From: Desulfurococcales archaeon
GTDB lineage: Archaea > Thermoproteota > Thermoprotei_A > Sulfolobales > Acidilobaceae
Direction of reading: 5' to 3'
DNA length: 7,534 nt
NCBI GenBank assembly: GCA_027012045.1
Contig: JALUZI010000145.1
Span: 1-7,534, forward strand
Positions 1 to 5,996 of the stretch are shown here, in pieces. The notes under the pieces were generated by a model, which saw only the letters and a list, made by a program, of their open reading frames with translations, was not told the origin of the DNA and ran no database searches. The position numbers and the translations under genes were made by a program. Each line of letters starts with the position of its first letter. Position 1 is the stretch's first letter.

Positions 1-1104
1 GAGGTCTACGAGGGGTATGGGTACGCCTGTCCTCGTCCTGAGCTCGAGCTCCTCCTCGGGCGGTAGCTTCTTGCCGGGTAGCTGTACTATTGTCAGTATT
101 GGAGCGGTCTCGGTCATGCCGTAGCCTGAGATCACGTCTATTCCACGGGCTAGGGCTAGCTTTGCTAGTCCCTTGGGGAGGGCGCTTCCTCCTACTACGA
201 ACTTGAATCCTGTGAGGTCGTATTTCTCTGAGCCTGGTGCTGTCAGGAGCATGTATAGGATTGTGGGTACTCCGGCTGCGTAGGTTACTTTCTCCTTGGT
301 TATGAGCTCCAGCATTGTTATCGGATCAAGCTTCCCGGGGAACACTTGTTTCAAGCCTATCATGGGTACAGCGTATGGTAGACCCCAGCTCCACACGTGG
401 AACATTGGCACTATGTGCATGAACACGTCCTCCCTGTTCAGGCTTACTCTGGGAGCGCTCGTTATGTGGAGGAGCCCCATCAGTGCATGGATGACCTGCT
501 GCCTGTGGGTGTGGTATACTCCTTTCGGAAGCCCCGTGGTGCCGCTGGTGTAGCCCATTCCGGCTACCTGGTTCTCGTCTATCTCGGGCCACTCGTATTT
601 GCCGCCGTACATTTTGAGCATGTCCTCGTAGTTCAACGCGGGTTTACCGGCTATACTATCGGGGTGGCCGTCTTCTCCGACGAATATGTATTGCTGCACT
701 GTCTTCAACTCATCCCCGAGGAGCTGCACCAGCTTCGTGAAGTCGGTGTGGACCACGACGACCTTGTCCTCCGCGTGGTTCATGACGTAAGCGATCTCCT
801 TGGGGGCGAGCCTAATGTTCACCGGGTGAATGACCGAGCCCATCATCGGGACAGCCATGTATAGCTCGTAGTGCCAGTGGGTGTTCCAGTCCAGGGTCGC
901 GACCCTGTCGAGCTTTTTGACGCCTAGAGCGTCTAGGGCGGCTGCCAGCTTTTCTACCCTCTCGCCGAACTCCCTGTATGTGTACCTGACCTTGTCCCTG
1001 TAAACTATCTCGCTGTCGGGGAACTGGCTTATCATACGGTTGTATATCCTGTTTATAGTTAGCTCGTAACCCGGTCTGAAGGGTACCTTCTCCGGCAGGG
1101 ACAT
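1..1104 (-). CDS. AMP-forming fatty-acyl-CoA synthetase, AlkK-like (C-terminus outside window)
   Basis: Acyl-CoA synthetase of the ANL adenylating superfamily; these cytoplasmic enzymes activate a carboxylic acid to an acyl-adenylate and then to the CoA thioester. An open frame runs from ATG at 1104 to the left edge, giving 368 residues of an expected 520-550, so the small C-terminal domain is missing. Seen in order: a VPMFHVWSWGLPY block (232-244, His236), preceded by the P-loop YTSGTTGLPKG (185-195), then VGGSALPKG, and the adenine-binding motif GYGMTET (327-333). The wording of the MFHVWSWGLPY and KQVFPGK blocks is close to medium/long-chain acyl-CoA ligases of the AlkK and Thermus type rather than to acetyl-CoA synthetase. 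The chain length of the substrate cannot be decided. The start is supported by GGTGG five bases upstream. It diverges from the tRNA gene. No frameshift was seen in the visible part. Confidence 0.93.
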   Translation of the reverse strand, partial: MSLPEKVPFRPGYELTINRIYNRMISQFPDSEIVYRDKVRYTYREFGERVEKLAAALDALGVKKLDRVATLDWNTHWHYELYMAVPMMGSVIHPVNIRLAPKEIAYVMNHAEDKVVVVHTDFTKLVQLLGDELKTVQQYIFVGEDGHPDSIAGKPALNYEDMLKMYGGKYEWPEIDENQVAGMGYTSGTTGLPKGVYHTHRQQVIHALMGLLHITSAPRVSLNREDVFMHIVPMFHVWSWGLPYAVPMIGLKQVFPGKLDPITMLELITKEKVTYAAGVPTILYMLLTAPGSEKYDLTGFKFVVGGSALPKGLAKLALARGIDVISGYGMTETAPILTIVQLPGKKLPPEEELELRTRTGVPIPLVDL

Positions 1105-1135
1105 ATTATCCACCACGCAAGTAATGTGTAGGATT

Positions 1136-1167
1136 AGGCGGCTAGGACCGCCTGGACACTATGTGTC
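1136..1167. repeat. Two adjacent small dyads upstream of the acyl-CoA synthetase
   Basis: AGGCGG (1136-1141) and CCGCCT (1148-1153) form a 6-bp stem with a six-base loop. Immediately next to it, GACAC (1155-1159) and GTGTC (1163-1167) form a second dyad around TAT. They lie between the candidate TATA boxes and the start codon. They could be operator half-sites or leader hairpins; no function can be assigned from sequence alone. Confidence 0.4.
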
Positions 1168-1173
1168 TACTAG

Positions 1174-1207
1174 ATTAGTAATATTATTCTATGACGTGGA
1201 ATAAAAG
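1174..1207 (-). promoter_or_regulatory. Candidate promoter of the acyl-CoA synthetase gene
   Basis: Read on the minus strand, this AT-rich stretch contains CTTTTATT (about 1200-1207) and GAATAATATTA (about 1177-1187), the only TATA-like words upstream of the ATG at 1104. Either would place the transcript start roughly 50 to 75 bases before the start codon. Which is used, if either, cannot be told by eye. Confidence 0.4.
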
Positions 1208-1229
1208 ATTAAACACCGGAGTGGGGTAA

Positions 1230-1240
1230 CCCTTTAAAAC
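1230..1240 (+). promoter_or_regulatory. TATA box of the tRNA-Pro gene
   Basis: CCTTTAAAAC is a TATA-like element about 45 bases before the first base of the mature tRNA. Usual archaeal spacing of about 25 bases to the transcript start would give a leader of some 20 bases, to be removed by RNase P. It is the best candidate in the spacer on this strand. Confidence 0.5.
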
Positions 1241-1281
1241 ACTGGCGTCTAACATTTCTTGTTTGCACGGGGAAGCCTGGA

Positions 1282-1391
1282 GGGGCCGTCGTCTAGCCTG
1301 GCTAGGATGCCAGCCTGGGGGTAGATCCCCCGTGATGCGGGGCGTACCGGAGCGCTGGTGGTCCGGGGTTCAAATCCCCGCGGCCCCACCA
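1282..1391 (+). tRNA. tRNA-Pro (anticodon GGG), intron-containing
   Basis: A complete cloverleaf can be folded. Acceptor stem GGGGCCG (1282-1288) pairs with CGGCCCC (1381-1387). The D stem is GTCT/GGAT with GG in the loop. The anticodon stem is CCAGC (1310-1314) with GCTGG (1354-1358). The variable loop is five bases, and the T arm is CGGGG-TTCAAAT-CCCCG (1364-1380). Discriminator A is at 1388 and an encoded CCA at 1389-1391. The anticodon loop after splicing reads CTGGGGC, giving anticodon GGG (1317-1319), which reads proline CCC and CCU codons. The loop is interrupted by a 32-nt intron after position 37. Mature length without intron is 78 nt including CCA. Confidence 0.95.
1321..1352 (+). 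other. Archaeal tRNA intron (bulge-helix-bulge), position 37/38
   Basis: The 32-nt insert sits between bases 37 (1320) and 38 (1353). The splice junction fits the canonical archaeal bulge-helix-bulge motif. Exon bases CTGG (1315-1318) pair with intron bases CCGG (1347-1350) to make the 4-bp central helix (C-G, U-G, G-C, G-C). The 5' bulge is GGG (1319-1321), cut after its second base. The 3' bulge is AGC (1351-1353), cut after its second base. The inner helix next to it is weak (UA/UA only), followed by a hairpin CCCCG-TGATG-CGGGG (1327-1341). The expected enzyme is the archaeal tRNA splicing endonuclease; the intron is too short to encode anything. Confidence 0.9.
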
Positions 1392-1447
1392 CCGTCCTCT
1401 AACCAGGTATAAGCCATACATATACCCGGGTCATACCATGAGACACC

Positions 1448-1456
1448 ACTATAACA
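1448..1456 (+). promoter_or_regulatory. Candidate TATA box for the winged-helix gene, leaderless spacing
   Basis: CTATAAC is centred about 27 bases before the GTG at 1479, the spacing expected when an archaeal transcript starts at the start codon itself. No ribosome binding site is visible before 1479, which agrees with a leaderless mRNA. A second TATA-like run (about 1409-1425, ATACATATAC) is an alternative that would leave a leader of roughly 40 bases. Confidence 0.4.
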
Positions 1457-1478
1457 CCGCAAAGACAAAATATACATA

Positions 1479-1967
1479 GTGGTGAGTTTGGGACTACTAA
1501 AACTAATCCTAGGATTCGACAAGAGCGACTACCAGAGACTCCTAGGGGAAGTAGATGAACTCAAAAAGGAGAACAACACCCTAAGAGACAGGATTAGGAG
1601 CCTAGAGGAGAAAGTCTCCAAGCTTGAGGGAGAACTCCTCTCGACGAGGCGGGCCGTCTCAACAGTCATCGAGGAAATAGAATACATAAAACAACAGCTA
1701 GAAGAGCAGCTCGAGGAAGAAGATGAAGCCTCCGGTGAACCGGTAGGAGGGGAGGAGCCGCAGGAGGAGCTCGAGGACCTCGTGCTCTCACTCATACTCC
1801 AAGGGGTGACAAGCCCTTCAGACCTAATAGAGAAGACCGGGCTAAGCAAACACAAGCTCTACGACATACTGAAGAGGCTGACGGAGAAAGGTGTCGTGGA
1901 GAAAAAACGGGAGGGGAGGAGGGTTCACTACAAGCCCGTGGCTCCTCCCCCCACTCCCCCCGCCTAA
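1479..1967 (+). CDS. Coiled-coil protein with C-terminal winged-helix DNA-binding domain
   Basis: A 162-residue protein I cannot assign to a named family. Seen in order: a short hydrophobic N-terminus (1-13), a heptad-like charged Leu/Glu/Lys coiled coil (about 18-82), an acidic Glu-rich linker (77-100), a winged helix-turn-helix (about 96-154) and a proline-rich tail. In the winged helix, SPSDLIEKT would be helix 2, SKHKLYDILKRLTEKG (123-138) the recognition helix, and the basic EKKREGRRVHYKP stretch the wing. The fold resembles MarR/ArsR-like and helicase-associated domains. By inference it is a DNA-binding protein that dimerises through its coiled coil, either a regulator or a chromosome-associated factor. 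The start is GTG at 1479; an adjacent GTG at 1482 is equally possible. It stands alone between a tRNA and a convergent symporter gene, so its target is not indicated by context. Confidence 0.8.
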   Translation: MVSLGLLKLILGFDKSDYQRLLGEVDELKKENNTLRDRIRSLEEKVSKLEGELLSTRRAVSTVIEEIEYIKQQLEEQLEEEDEASGEPVGGEEPQEELEDLVLSLILQGVTSPSDLIEKTGLSKHKLYDILKRLTEKGVVEKKREGRRVHYKPVAPPPTPPA

Positions 1968-1978
1968 CCCTATTTTTG
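1968..1978 (+). terminator. Oligo-T terminator after the winged-helix gene
   Basis: TATTTTT directly follows the stop codon at 1965-1967, with no hairpin. Intrinsic termination at short T-runs is usual in archaea. It falls in the 18-bp gap before the stop codon of the convergent symporter gene. Confidence 0.5.
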
Positions 1979-1985
1979 CGCCGGG

Positions 1986-3542
1986 TCACTCCTCGCTCGC
2001 TAGGATCTCCCTGTAGAGTTCTAGTTTCTCCCTGCTAACAGGCTTTGTGAACGGGCTTATCACCAGTGCCACTATCGCGTTAACTATTAAGCCTATGACT
2101 CCTGCTATGGCCGCGTGGTAGGCTGGTAGCCCTAGGGCGCTGTGGAACGGGAACTTGTTGCATAATAGGACGTTGACTGTTATTCCGGCGAGCACGCCCC
2201 ATATTGCTCCCTGCTTGGTTATCCACTCGGTCCTAGTCGGGAATACCGCTCTGAGCACCGGTATGAGGAATTGGAGTCCGCCGCTAGCGCTTAGAGCTAC
2301 CAGGTCGAATATTAGCCCCGGCTTCTGTATAGTGAAGTACCATGCTATTAGGCCCCATATTATTATCCACAGCCTACCCACCTGGATTAGCTCCCACTCA
2401 CTGGCCTTGGGGCGTACGTACCTCTGCCATATGTCCCTTGTAAGTATCATGCTTGTTGCTCCGAGCAGGCTGTCTAGGGTGCTCATCGCGGCGCTCGCCG
2501 CTCCGGCTAGTAGGAACCCGGCGAACACTGCTGGGGTTAACGTGTAGATCATGTATGCCATTACCGCGTCCCTGCTACCGTAGGTAGAGACCAGCTTTCC
2601 TATGTACCCCGGCTCGAGGATCTGGTGGCCGTTCACCACTAGCCCGTGAGCGTTGAACACCGCGGCTGCGAGTCCTATTAGTGCTGCGGGTATGTAGTAG
2701 CTGCTCACGTACAACGCCATGCCGGCCGTGCTTAGCCTCAGGGTTGTCTTGTCCCTGGCCGAGTAGTACCTGAGCCACATGTGGGGTAGCAGTATTACTC
2801 CGACGCTGTATACTATGATGAAGCTTGTGGCCAGCTCTATGGGCCAGTTCATGGTTAGTAGCTTAGGGTTGACAGCTCTCACATCGTGCATGAGCTCGCT
2901 TACTCCTCCCGGGAAGAACTTGTATACTATGAACAGCCCTGCCGCCCAGACACCTATATACATCCACACGCCCTGCAGCGCGTCTGTCCAGAACGCGGCC
3001 CTGTTACCCCCTACTACAAGGTAGAATATTGTTACTAGTAGGAAGAAGAAGCTCGCCCAGGCCAGCGATATATGCCCACCGCTTCCGACGCTAAGGACAA
3101 TGCCTAGGCCTAGGCTCTGCACTACCATGTAGGCTATGACGAACGTGGCCATCAATAGTGCTGTTATTATCCTGAGGGCCTCGCTCTCATAGAAGTCCGC
3201 GAGGAGGTCCGCTGGGGTTATGTGACCCCTGGCCTTCCCTATTAAGTGGAACCTCCTTCCCAGGACGTATCCCGACACCGCAGCCAGAGGGGTCCATATG
3301 CTCGCAGCGACCCAGAAGCTTATACCTGACTTGCTGAACACGGCTACACTCGTCAGGAAGGCGAAGGCGCTGTGGTACGTGGCTGCCAGTGTCAGGAACA
3401 GCACTATGAACCCTACTCTACGGCTGAGGAGGAAGAAGTCCTCGACTGTGTGCCTGAACCTTCTCCAGGCCAGGTATCCGAGTCCGACGACGATGAGGGA
3501 GTATACGATTATTATGGATGTAACCCACTCCCACGCCTCCAC
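1986..3542 (-). CDS. Sodium:solute symporter (SSS family) permease
   Basis: A 518-residue, very hydrophobic membrane protein of the SSS family (PutP/PanF/vSGLT type, LeuT fold), normally about 450-550 residues with around 13 transmembrane helices. It imports a small organic solute using the sodium or proton gradient. Diagnostic blocks are DFFLLSRR near the N-terminus, GGNRAAFWTDALQG in the middle and AGAASAAMSTLDSLLGATS, ending in TRDIW. By family comparison, Ser354-Thr355 of the MST motif match the PutP Ser340/Thr341 sodium ligands (from memory), so sodium coupling is likely. The start is GTG at 3542, chosen for a strong ribosome binding site. A small membrane-protein gene lies 22 bases upstream on the same strand, and hyuAB diverges beyond it. 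The substrate is unknown; a hydantoin, lactam, amino acid or carboxylate would suit the neighbours (inference). Confidence 0.94.
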   Translation of the reverse strand: MEAWEWVTSIIIVYSLIVVGLGYLAWRRFRHTVEDFFLLSRRVGFIVLFLTLAATYHSAFAFLTSVAVFSKSGISFWVAASIWTPLAAVSGYVLGRRFHLIGKARGHITPADLLADFYESEALRIITALLMATFVIAYMVVQSLGLGIVLSVGSGGHISLAWASFFFLLVTIFYLVVGGNRAAFWTDALQGVWMYIGVWAAGLFIVYKFFPGGVSELMHDVRAVNPKLLTMNWPIELATSFIIVYSVGVILLPHMWLRYYSARDKTTLRLSTAGMALYVSSYYIPAALIGLAAAVFNAHGLVVNGHQILEPGYIGKLVSTYGSRDAVMAYMIYTLTPAVFAGFLLAGAASAAMSTLDSLLGATSMILTRDIWQRYVRPKASEWELIQVGRLWIIIWGLIAWYFTIQKPGLIFDLVALSASGGLQFLIPVLRAVFPTRTEWITKQGAIWGVLAGITVNVLLCNKFPFHSALGLPAYHAAIAGVIGLIVNAIVALVISPFTKPVSREKLELYREILASEE

Positions 3543-3547
3543 GGGTA

Positions 3548-3556
3548 ATCACCTCC
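3548..3556 (-). promoter_or_regulatory. Strong Shine-Dalgarno of the symporter gene
   Basis: The minus strand reads GGAGGTGAT, near-perfect complement to the 3' end of 16S rRNA, five bases before the GTG at 3542. It fixes the start at a non-ATG codon and suggests the symporter is translated independently of the small gene upstream. Confidence 0.85.
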
Positions 3557-3564
3557 AACAGGGT

Positions 3565-3798
3565 TTACTTCCACGCCTTGACTGCGGCGTAGATTATCAC
3601 TATCATACCGTACACCCATACGGCTAGGCTGTAGGCGAATGCTCTGCTGAGGCCGTCAACTGTTGGAGCCGGGCTGTTCAGTGTTTTCGAGAAGAACAGC
3701 AGGTAGTCGAGGAGGATGTATATTAGGAAGAGTATTAGGGCAAGCCATCCGTGAATGTTCTTTATGACCCGGAGACCCTGTTCTCCCTTCTCACCCAT
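3565..3798 (-). CDS. Small two-helix membrane protein, probable accessory subunit of the symporter
   Basis: A 77-residue protein with a short charged N-terminus (MGEKGEQGLRVIKN), a first hydrophobic helix at about 17-36 (GWLALILFLIYILLDYLLFF), a roughly 17-residue polar loop, a second helix at about 54-74 and a basic end (KAWK). I do not recognise the family. SSS permeases are often preceded by small two-helix partners (DUF4212- or DUF485-like), and this gene has the same layout, 22 bases ahead of the symporter on the same strand. I see no clear DUF4212 signature. By inference it stabilises or modulates the symporter in the membrane. ATG at 3798 is preferred over an in-frame TTG at 3861 because AGGTGA lies seven bases before it and the likely transcript start is close to 3857, at the upstream codon itself. 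Confidence 0.8.
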   Translation of the reverse strand: MGEKGEQGLRVIKNIHGWLALILFLIYILLDYLLFFSKTLNSPAPTVDGLSRAFAYSLAVWVYGMIVIIYAAVKAWK

Positions 3799-3805
3799 GG
3801 TTACT

Positions 3806-3811
3806 TCACCT
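3806..3811 (-). promoter_or_regulatory. Shine-Dalgarno deciding the start of the small membrane protein
   Basis: The minus strand reads AGGTGA seven bases before ATG at 3798. The alternative in-frame TTG at 3861 has no such site, and the 21 residues it would add are polar and not helix-like. Confidence 0.75.
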
Positions 3812-3851
3812 GAGAACGCTTTTTGTTCTGGTTGAATAGGGTAAGGCTTAT

Positions 3852-3901
3852 TATGTAACAATATTATACAACACTAATTTATATATAATTATGTTACGTA
3901 A
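3852..3901. promoter_or_regulatory. Divergent promoter region between the symporter operon and hyuAB
   Basis: The 134-bp spacer is far richer in A and T than its surroundings. AATTTATATATAATT (3876-3890) is nearly its own reverse complement and contains a good TATA box on both strands. Standard spacing gives a leftward start near 3857 and a rightward start near 3909, both leaving a short leader that includes the observed ribosome binding site. It is flanked by an inverted repeat, GTAACA (3855-3860) and TGTTAC (3892-3897), the right arm overlapping the palindrome TTACGTAA (3894-3901). The repeat may be an operator (inference). A separate TATA-like word, GTATAATATT on the minus strand near 3861-3870, is a weaker alternative. 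Confidence 0.6.
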
Positions 3902-3917
3902 TAAACCAGAGGCCTAA

Positions 3918-3923
3918 AGGTGG
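3918..3923 (+). promoter_or_regulatory. Shine-Dalgarno supporting the TTG start of hyuA
   Basis: AGGTGG lies nine bases before TTG at 3933. The protein that begins there opens directly with the IRVGVDVGGTFTD nucleotide-binding strand typical of the family N-terminus. The GTG at 3920 is out of frame. Confidence 0.75.
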
Positions 3924-3932
3924 GAAACAGTT

Positions 3933-5990
3933 TTGATCCGGGTTGGAGTAGACGTAGGAGGCACCTTCACAGACTTCGTAGCATTCAACGAGGAAACCGG
4001 GCGCATATGGCACCTCAAAACACTCACCACGCCCAGGAACCCTGTCGAGGGAGTTATGAACGCTGTGGAGGAAGGCTTGAAGGGCGAGGGCATAGAGAAC
4101 GTGTCCGTTCTAGTCCACGCAACAACACTTGGGACGAACATGTTCCTAGGCCAGACGAGCCTGAAGCCGCCGTTGACCGCGCTGATAACGAACCGGGGAT
4201 TCATAGACGTCATAGAGATAGCCCGGCAGAACAGGCCCAGCCTATACAACCCATACTACACTAAGCCCAAACCCCTGGTCCCCCGGAACCTTAGGATAGG
4301 CATTACCGGCAGGATGAACCATCTCGGAGAGGAGTTAGAGCCCCTGGACGAGGATGAGGTAGCGAGGAAAACCGGGGAGCTCTGCAATAAAGGCGTGAAG
4401 GTATACGCTGTATCCCTCCTACACAGCTACGCCAACGACAGCCATGAAAGGCGGGTAAAGGAAGTAATAACGAGGACTTGCCCGGGCAGCGTGGTCGTCC
4501 TGAGCAGCGAGGTAGACCCGCAGCCCATGGAGTACGAGAGGACGAGCACCACTCTAGTGAACGCCCTCCTCAAACCCCTCCTCGGAGCGTATATAGAAGA
4601 GCTTAGGACCAGCCTGTCGAACCGGGGGTTCAAGGGCAGGCTCCTACTAATGCAGAGTAATGGCGGAGTAACAGGCCCAGAGGCAGCTTCGAGGACACCT
4701 GCAGCGTTCGTGGAGAGCGGTCCCAGCGCGGGGGCTATAGCAGTGGCTTACTTCAGCAGGATCCACAGGGCCAGTAAAGCCCTCGGCTTCGACATGGGGG
4801 GCACAACCGCTAAGGCTTCCTCGATAATAGACCACGAGCCCGAGGTCACCACTATGTATGAGATAGGCGGGGAAGTCCATATGGGCCGGCAGGTGAGAGG
4901 GAGCGGTTACCCTGTAAGATACCCCTACATAGACCTCGCGGAGGTGAGCGCCGGAGGCGGCACGATAGCATGGGTGGATCCCGGGGGAGGCCTCCGAGTG
5001 GGCCCGGTTAGCGCGGGATCCGACCCGGGCCCCGCCTGCTACGGGCTAGGGGGGTCTGAGCCTACTATAACGGATGCGAACCTGGTCCTGGGCAGGCTCC
5101 CAGAGGAGATAGCGGGGGGAGGCCTCCGTTTGAGGAGGGACCTGGCTGAGAAGGCGTTGGAGAGGATAGCCCGCAGGCTCGGTTTAACAGTGGTGGAGGT
5201 GGCGTGGAGCATAGTTAAGATATCGAACACCGTTATGAGCAAAGCGCTACGGCTCGTGAGCGTTGAGAAGGGGCATGACCCTCGGGAGTTCACCATGTAC
5301 GCTTTCGGGGGAGCGGGGCCGTTGCACGCTGTTGAAATAGCGAGGGACCTCGGAGTGCCCAGAGTCATCATACCCCCGCTACCCGGGGTGTTCAGCGCTC
5401 TCGGGCTCCTCGTCACTGATTACAGGCACAGCCTTACCAGGCCTGTTGTGAGGAGGGCGGGGGAGGTCGAGGACAGCTACCTGGAGACGCTGTTCGAGGA
5501 AATGGAGGCTGAGGCTAACAGGATACTTGAGGGAGAAGGGGTGCCTGTGGATAAAAGGGTTATGCGGCGCTACGTGGAGGCCAAGTATTGGGGTGAGGGC
5601 TACACGCTCCAAGTACCCTACCGGGGAACAGTGAAGAGTACAGTAGAGGCGTTCCACGAGATCCACGAGGCAAGATACGGTTTCTCAAGCAGGGATGAGC
5701 CAGTGGAGATAGTTGTAGCCAGGGTAGACGCGGTTGGCATCGTCGAGAAGCCCAAGCTGGAAGCGGAGAGAAGAACCACTGGCAGATCCGGGAAGCCTGT
5801 GGGTGCGAGGAGGGTTTACTTCGAGGAAGGCTGGGTCGAGGCGAGTGTCTACCGGATAGCGAGCCTGGGCCCGGGTGACACCGTGGAGGGTCCCTCGATA
5901 ATAGAGGCGCCGGACTCTACCATAGTACTCCCCCCAGGGTCGGCGGGGGCAATGGATAGTGCTGGCTCGATAATAATCACACTGGGGTGA
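3933..5990 (+). CDS. hyuA: Hydantoinase/oxoprolinase family ATPase subunit, HyuA
   Basis: A full-length 685-residue HyuA-type subunit (family range about 650-720), the ATP-binding half of N-methylhydantoinase/5-oxoprolinase-like enzymes and homologue of the acetone carboxylase beta subunit. It has the ASKHA actin-like ATPase fold. Seen: the first phosphate loop DVGGTFTD (7-14) at the N-terminus, a second phosphate loop DMGGTTAK (287-294), then AEVSAGGGTIAWVDPGGG, SDPGPACYG, TDANLVLGRLP and FGGAGPLHA (458-466), all standard family blocks. The protein is cytoplasmic. ATP hydrolysis is expected to activate a lactam, imide or ketone substrate that HyuB then processes. The start is TTG at 3933. 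hyuB follows after six bases, so the two are co-transcribed and likely form one complex. No disruption is seen. The exact substrate, whether hydantoin, 5-oxoproline or a ketone, cannot be inferred from these motifs. Confidence 0.95.
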   Translation: MIRVGVDVGGTFTDFVAFNEETGRIWHLKTLTTPRNPVEGVMNAVEEGLKGEGIENVSVLVHATTLGTNMFLGQTSLKPPLTALITNRGFIDVIEIARQNRPSLYNPYYTKPKPLVPRNLRIGITGRMNHLGEELEPLDEDEVARKTGELCNKGVKVYAVSLLHSYANDSHERRVKEVITRTCPGSVVVLSSEVDPQPMEYERTSTTLVNALLKPLLGAYIEELRTSLSNRGFKGRLLLMQSNGGVTGPEAASRTPAAFVESGPSAGAIAVAYFSRIHRASKALGFDMGGTTAKASSIIDHEPEVTTMYEIGGEVHMGRQVRGSGYPVRYPYIDLAEVSAGGGTIAWVDPGGGLRVGPVSAGSDPGPACYGLGGSEPTITDANLVLGRLPEEIAGGGLRLRRDLAEKALERIARRLGLTVVEVAWSIVKISNTVMSKALRLVSVEKGHDPREFTMYAFGGAGPLHAVEIARDLGVPRVIIPPLPGVFSALGLLVTDYRHSLTRPVVRRAGEVEDSYLETLFEEMEAEANRILEGEGVPVDKRVMRRYVEAKYWGEGYTLQVPYRGTVKSTVEAFHEIHEARYGFSSRDEPVEIVVARVDAVGIVEKPKLEAERRTTGRSGKPVGARRVYFEEGWVEASVYRIASLGPGDTVEGPSIIEAPDSTIVLPPGSAGAMDSAGSIIITLG
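5984..5990 (+). promoter_or_regulatory. Shine-Dalgarno of hyuB, overlapping the hyuA stop codon
   Basis: GGGGTGA ends in the TGA stop of hyuA and lies six bases before GTG at 5997, an arrangement suited to translational coupling of the two subunits. GAGG at 5992-5995 is too close to the start to serve. Confidence 0.6.
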
Positions 5991-5996
5991 AGAGGC

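Noticed and set aside
397..864. Plus-strand open frame of 155 codons
   Set aside because: It is antisense to the acyl-CoA synthetase, whose frame on the other strand carries the diagnostic motifs; this one has no recognisable domain or ribosome binding site.
1282..1391. tRNA read without an intron, or with a different anticodon
   Set aside because: Without removing 1321-1352 the anticodon loop would be 39 bases; the bulge-helix-bulge pairing fixes the junctions and gives anticodon GGG.
1529..1855. Serine-rich minus-strand frame of 108 codons
   Set aside because: The Ser/Cys runs are the complement of Glu- and Leu-rich codons of the coiled-coil protein.
2155..3627. Plus-strand frames opposite the symporter (2155-2547, 2779-3024, 3298-3627)
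   Set aside because: They are short, lack ribosome binding sites and overlap a full SSS permease with clear family motifs.
3799..3861. Longer TTG start for the small membrane protein
   Set aside because: It coincides with the predicted transcript start and has no ribosome binding site, while ATG at 3798 has AGGTGA at good spacing.
3920..4264. GTG-initiated frame of 114 codons overlapping the hyuA start
   Set aside because: It is out of frame with hyuA, Arg/His-rich and without family features; the TTG frame at 3933 begins with the conserved DVGGTFTD loop.
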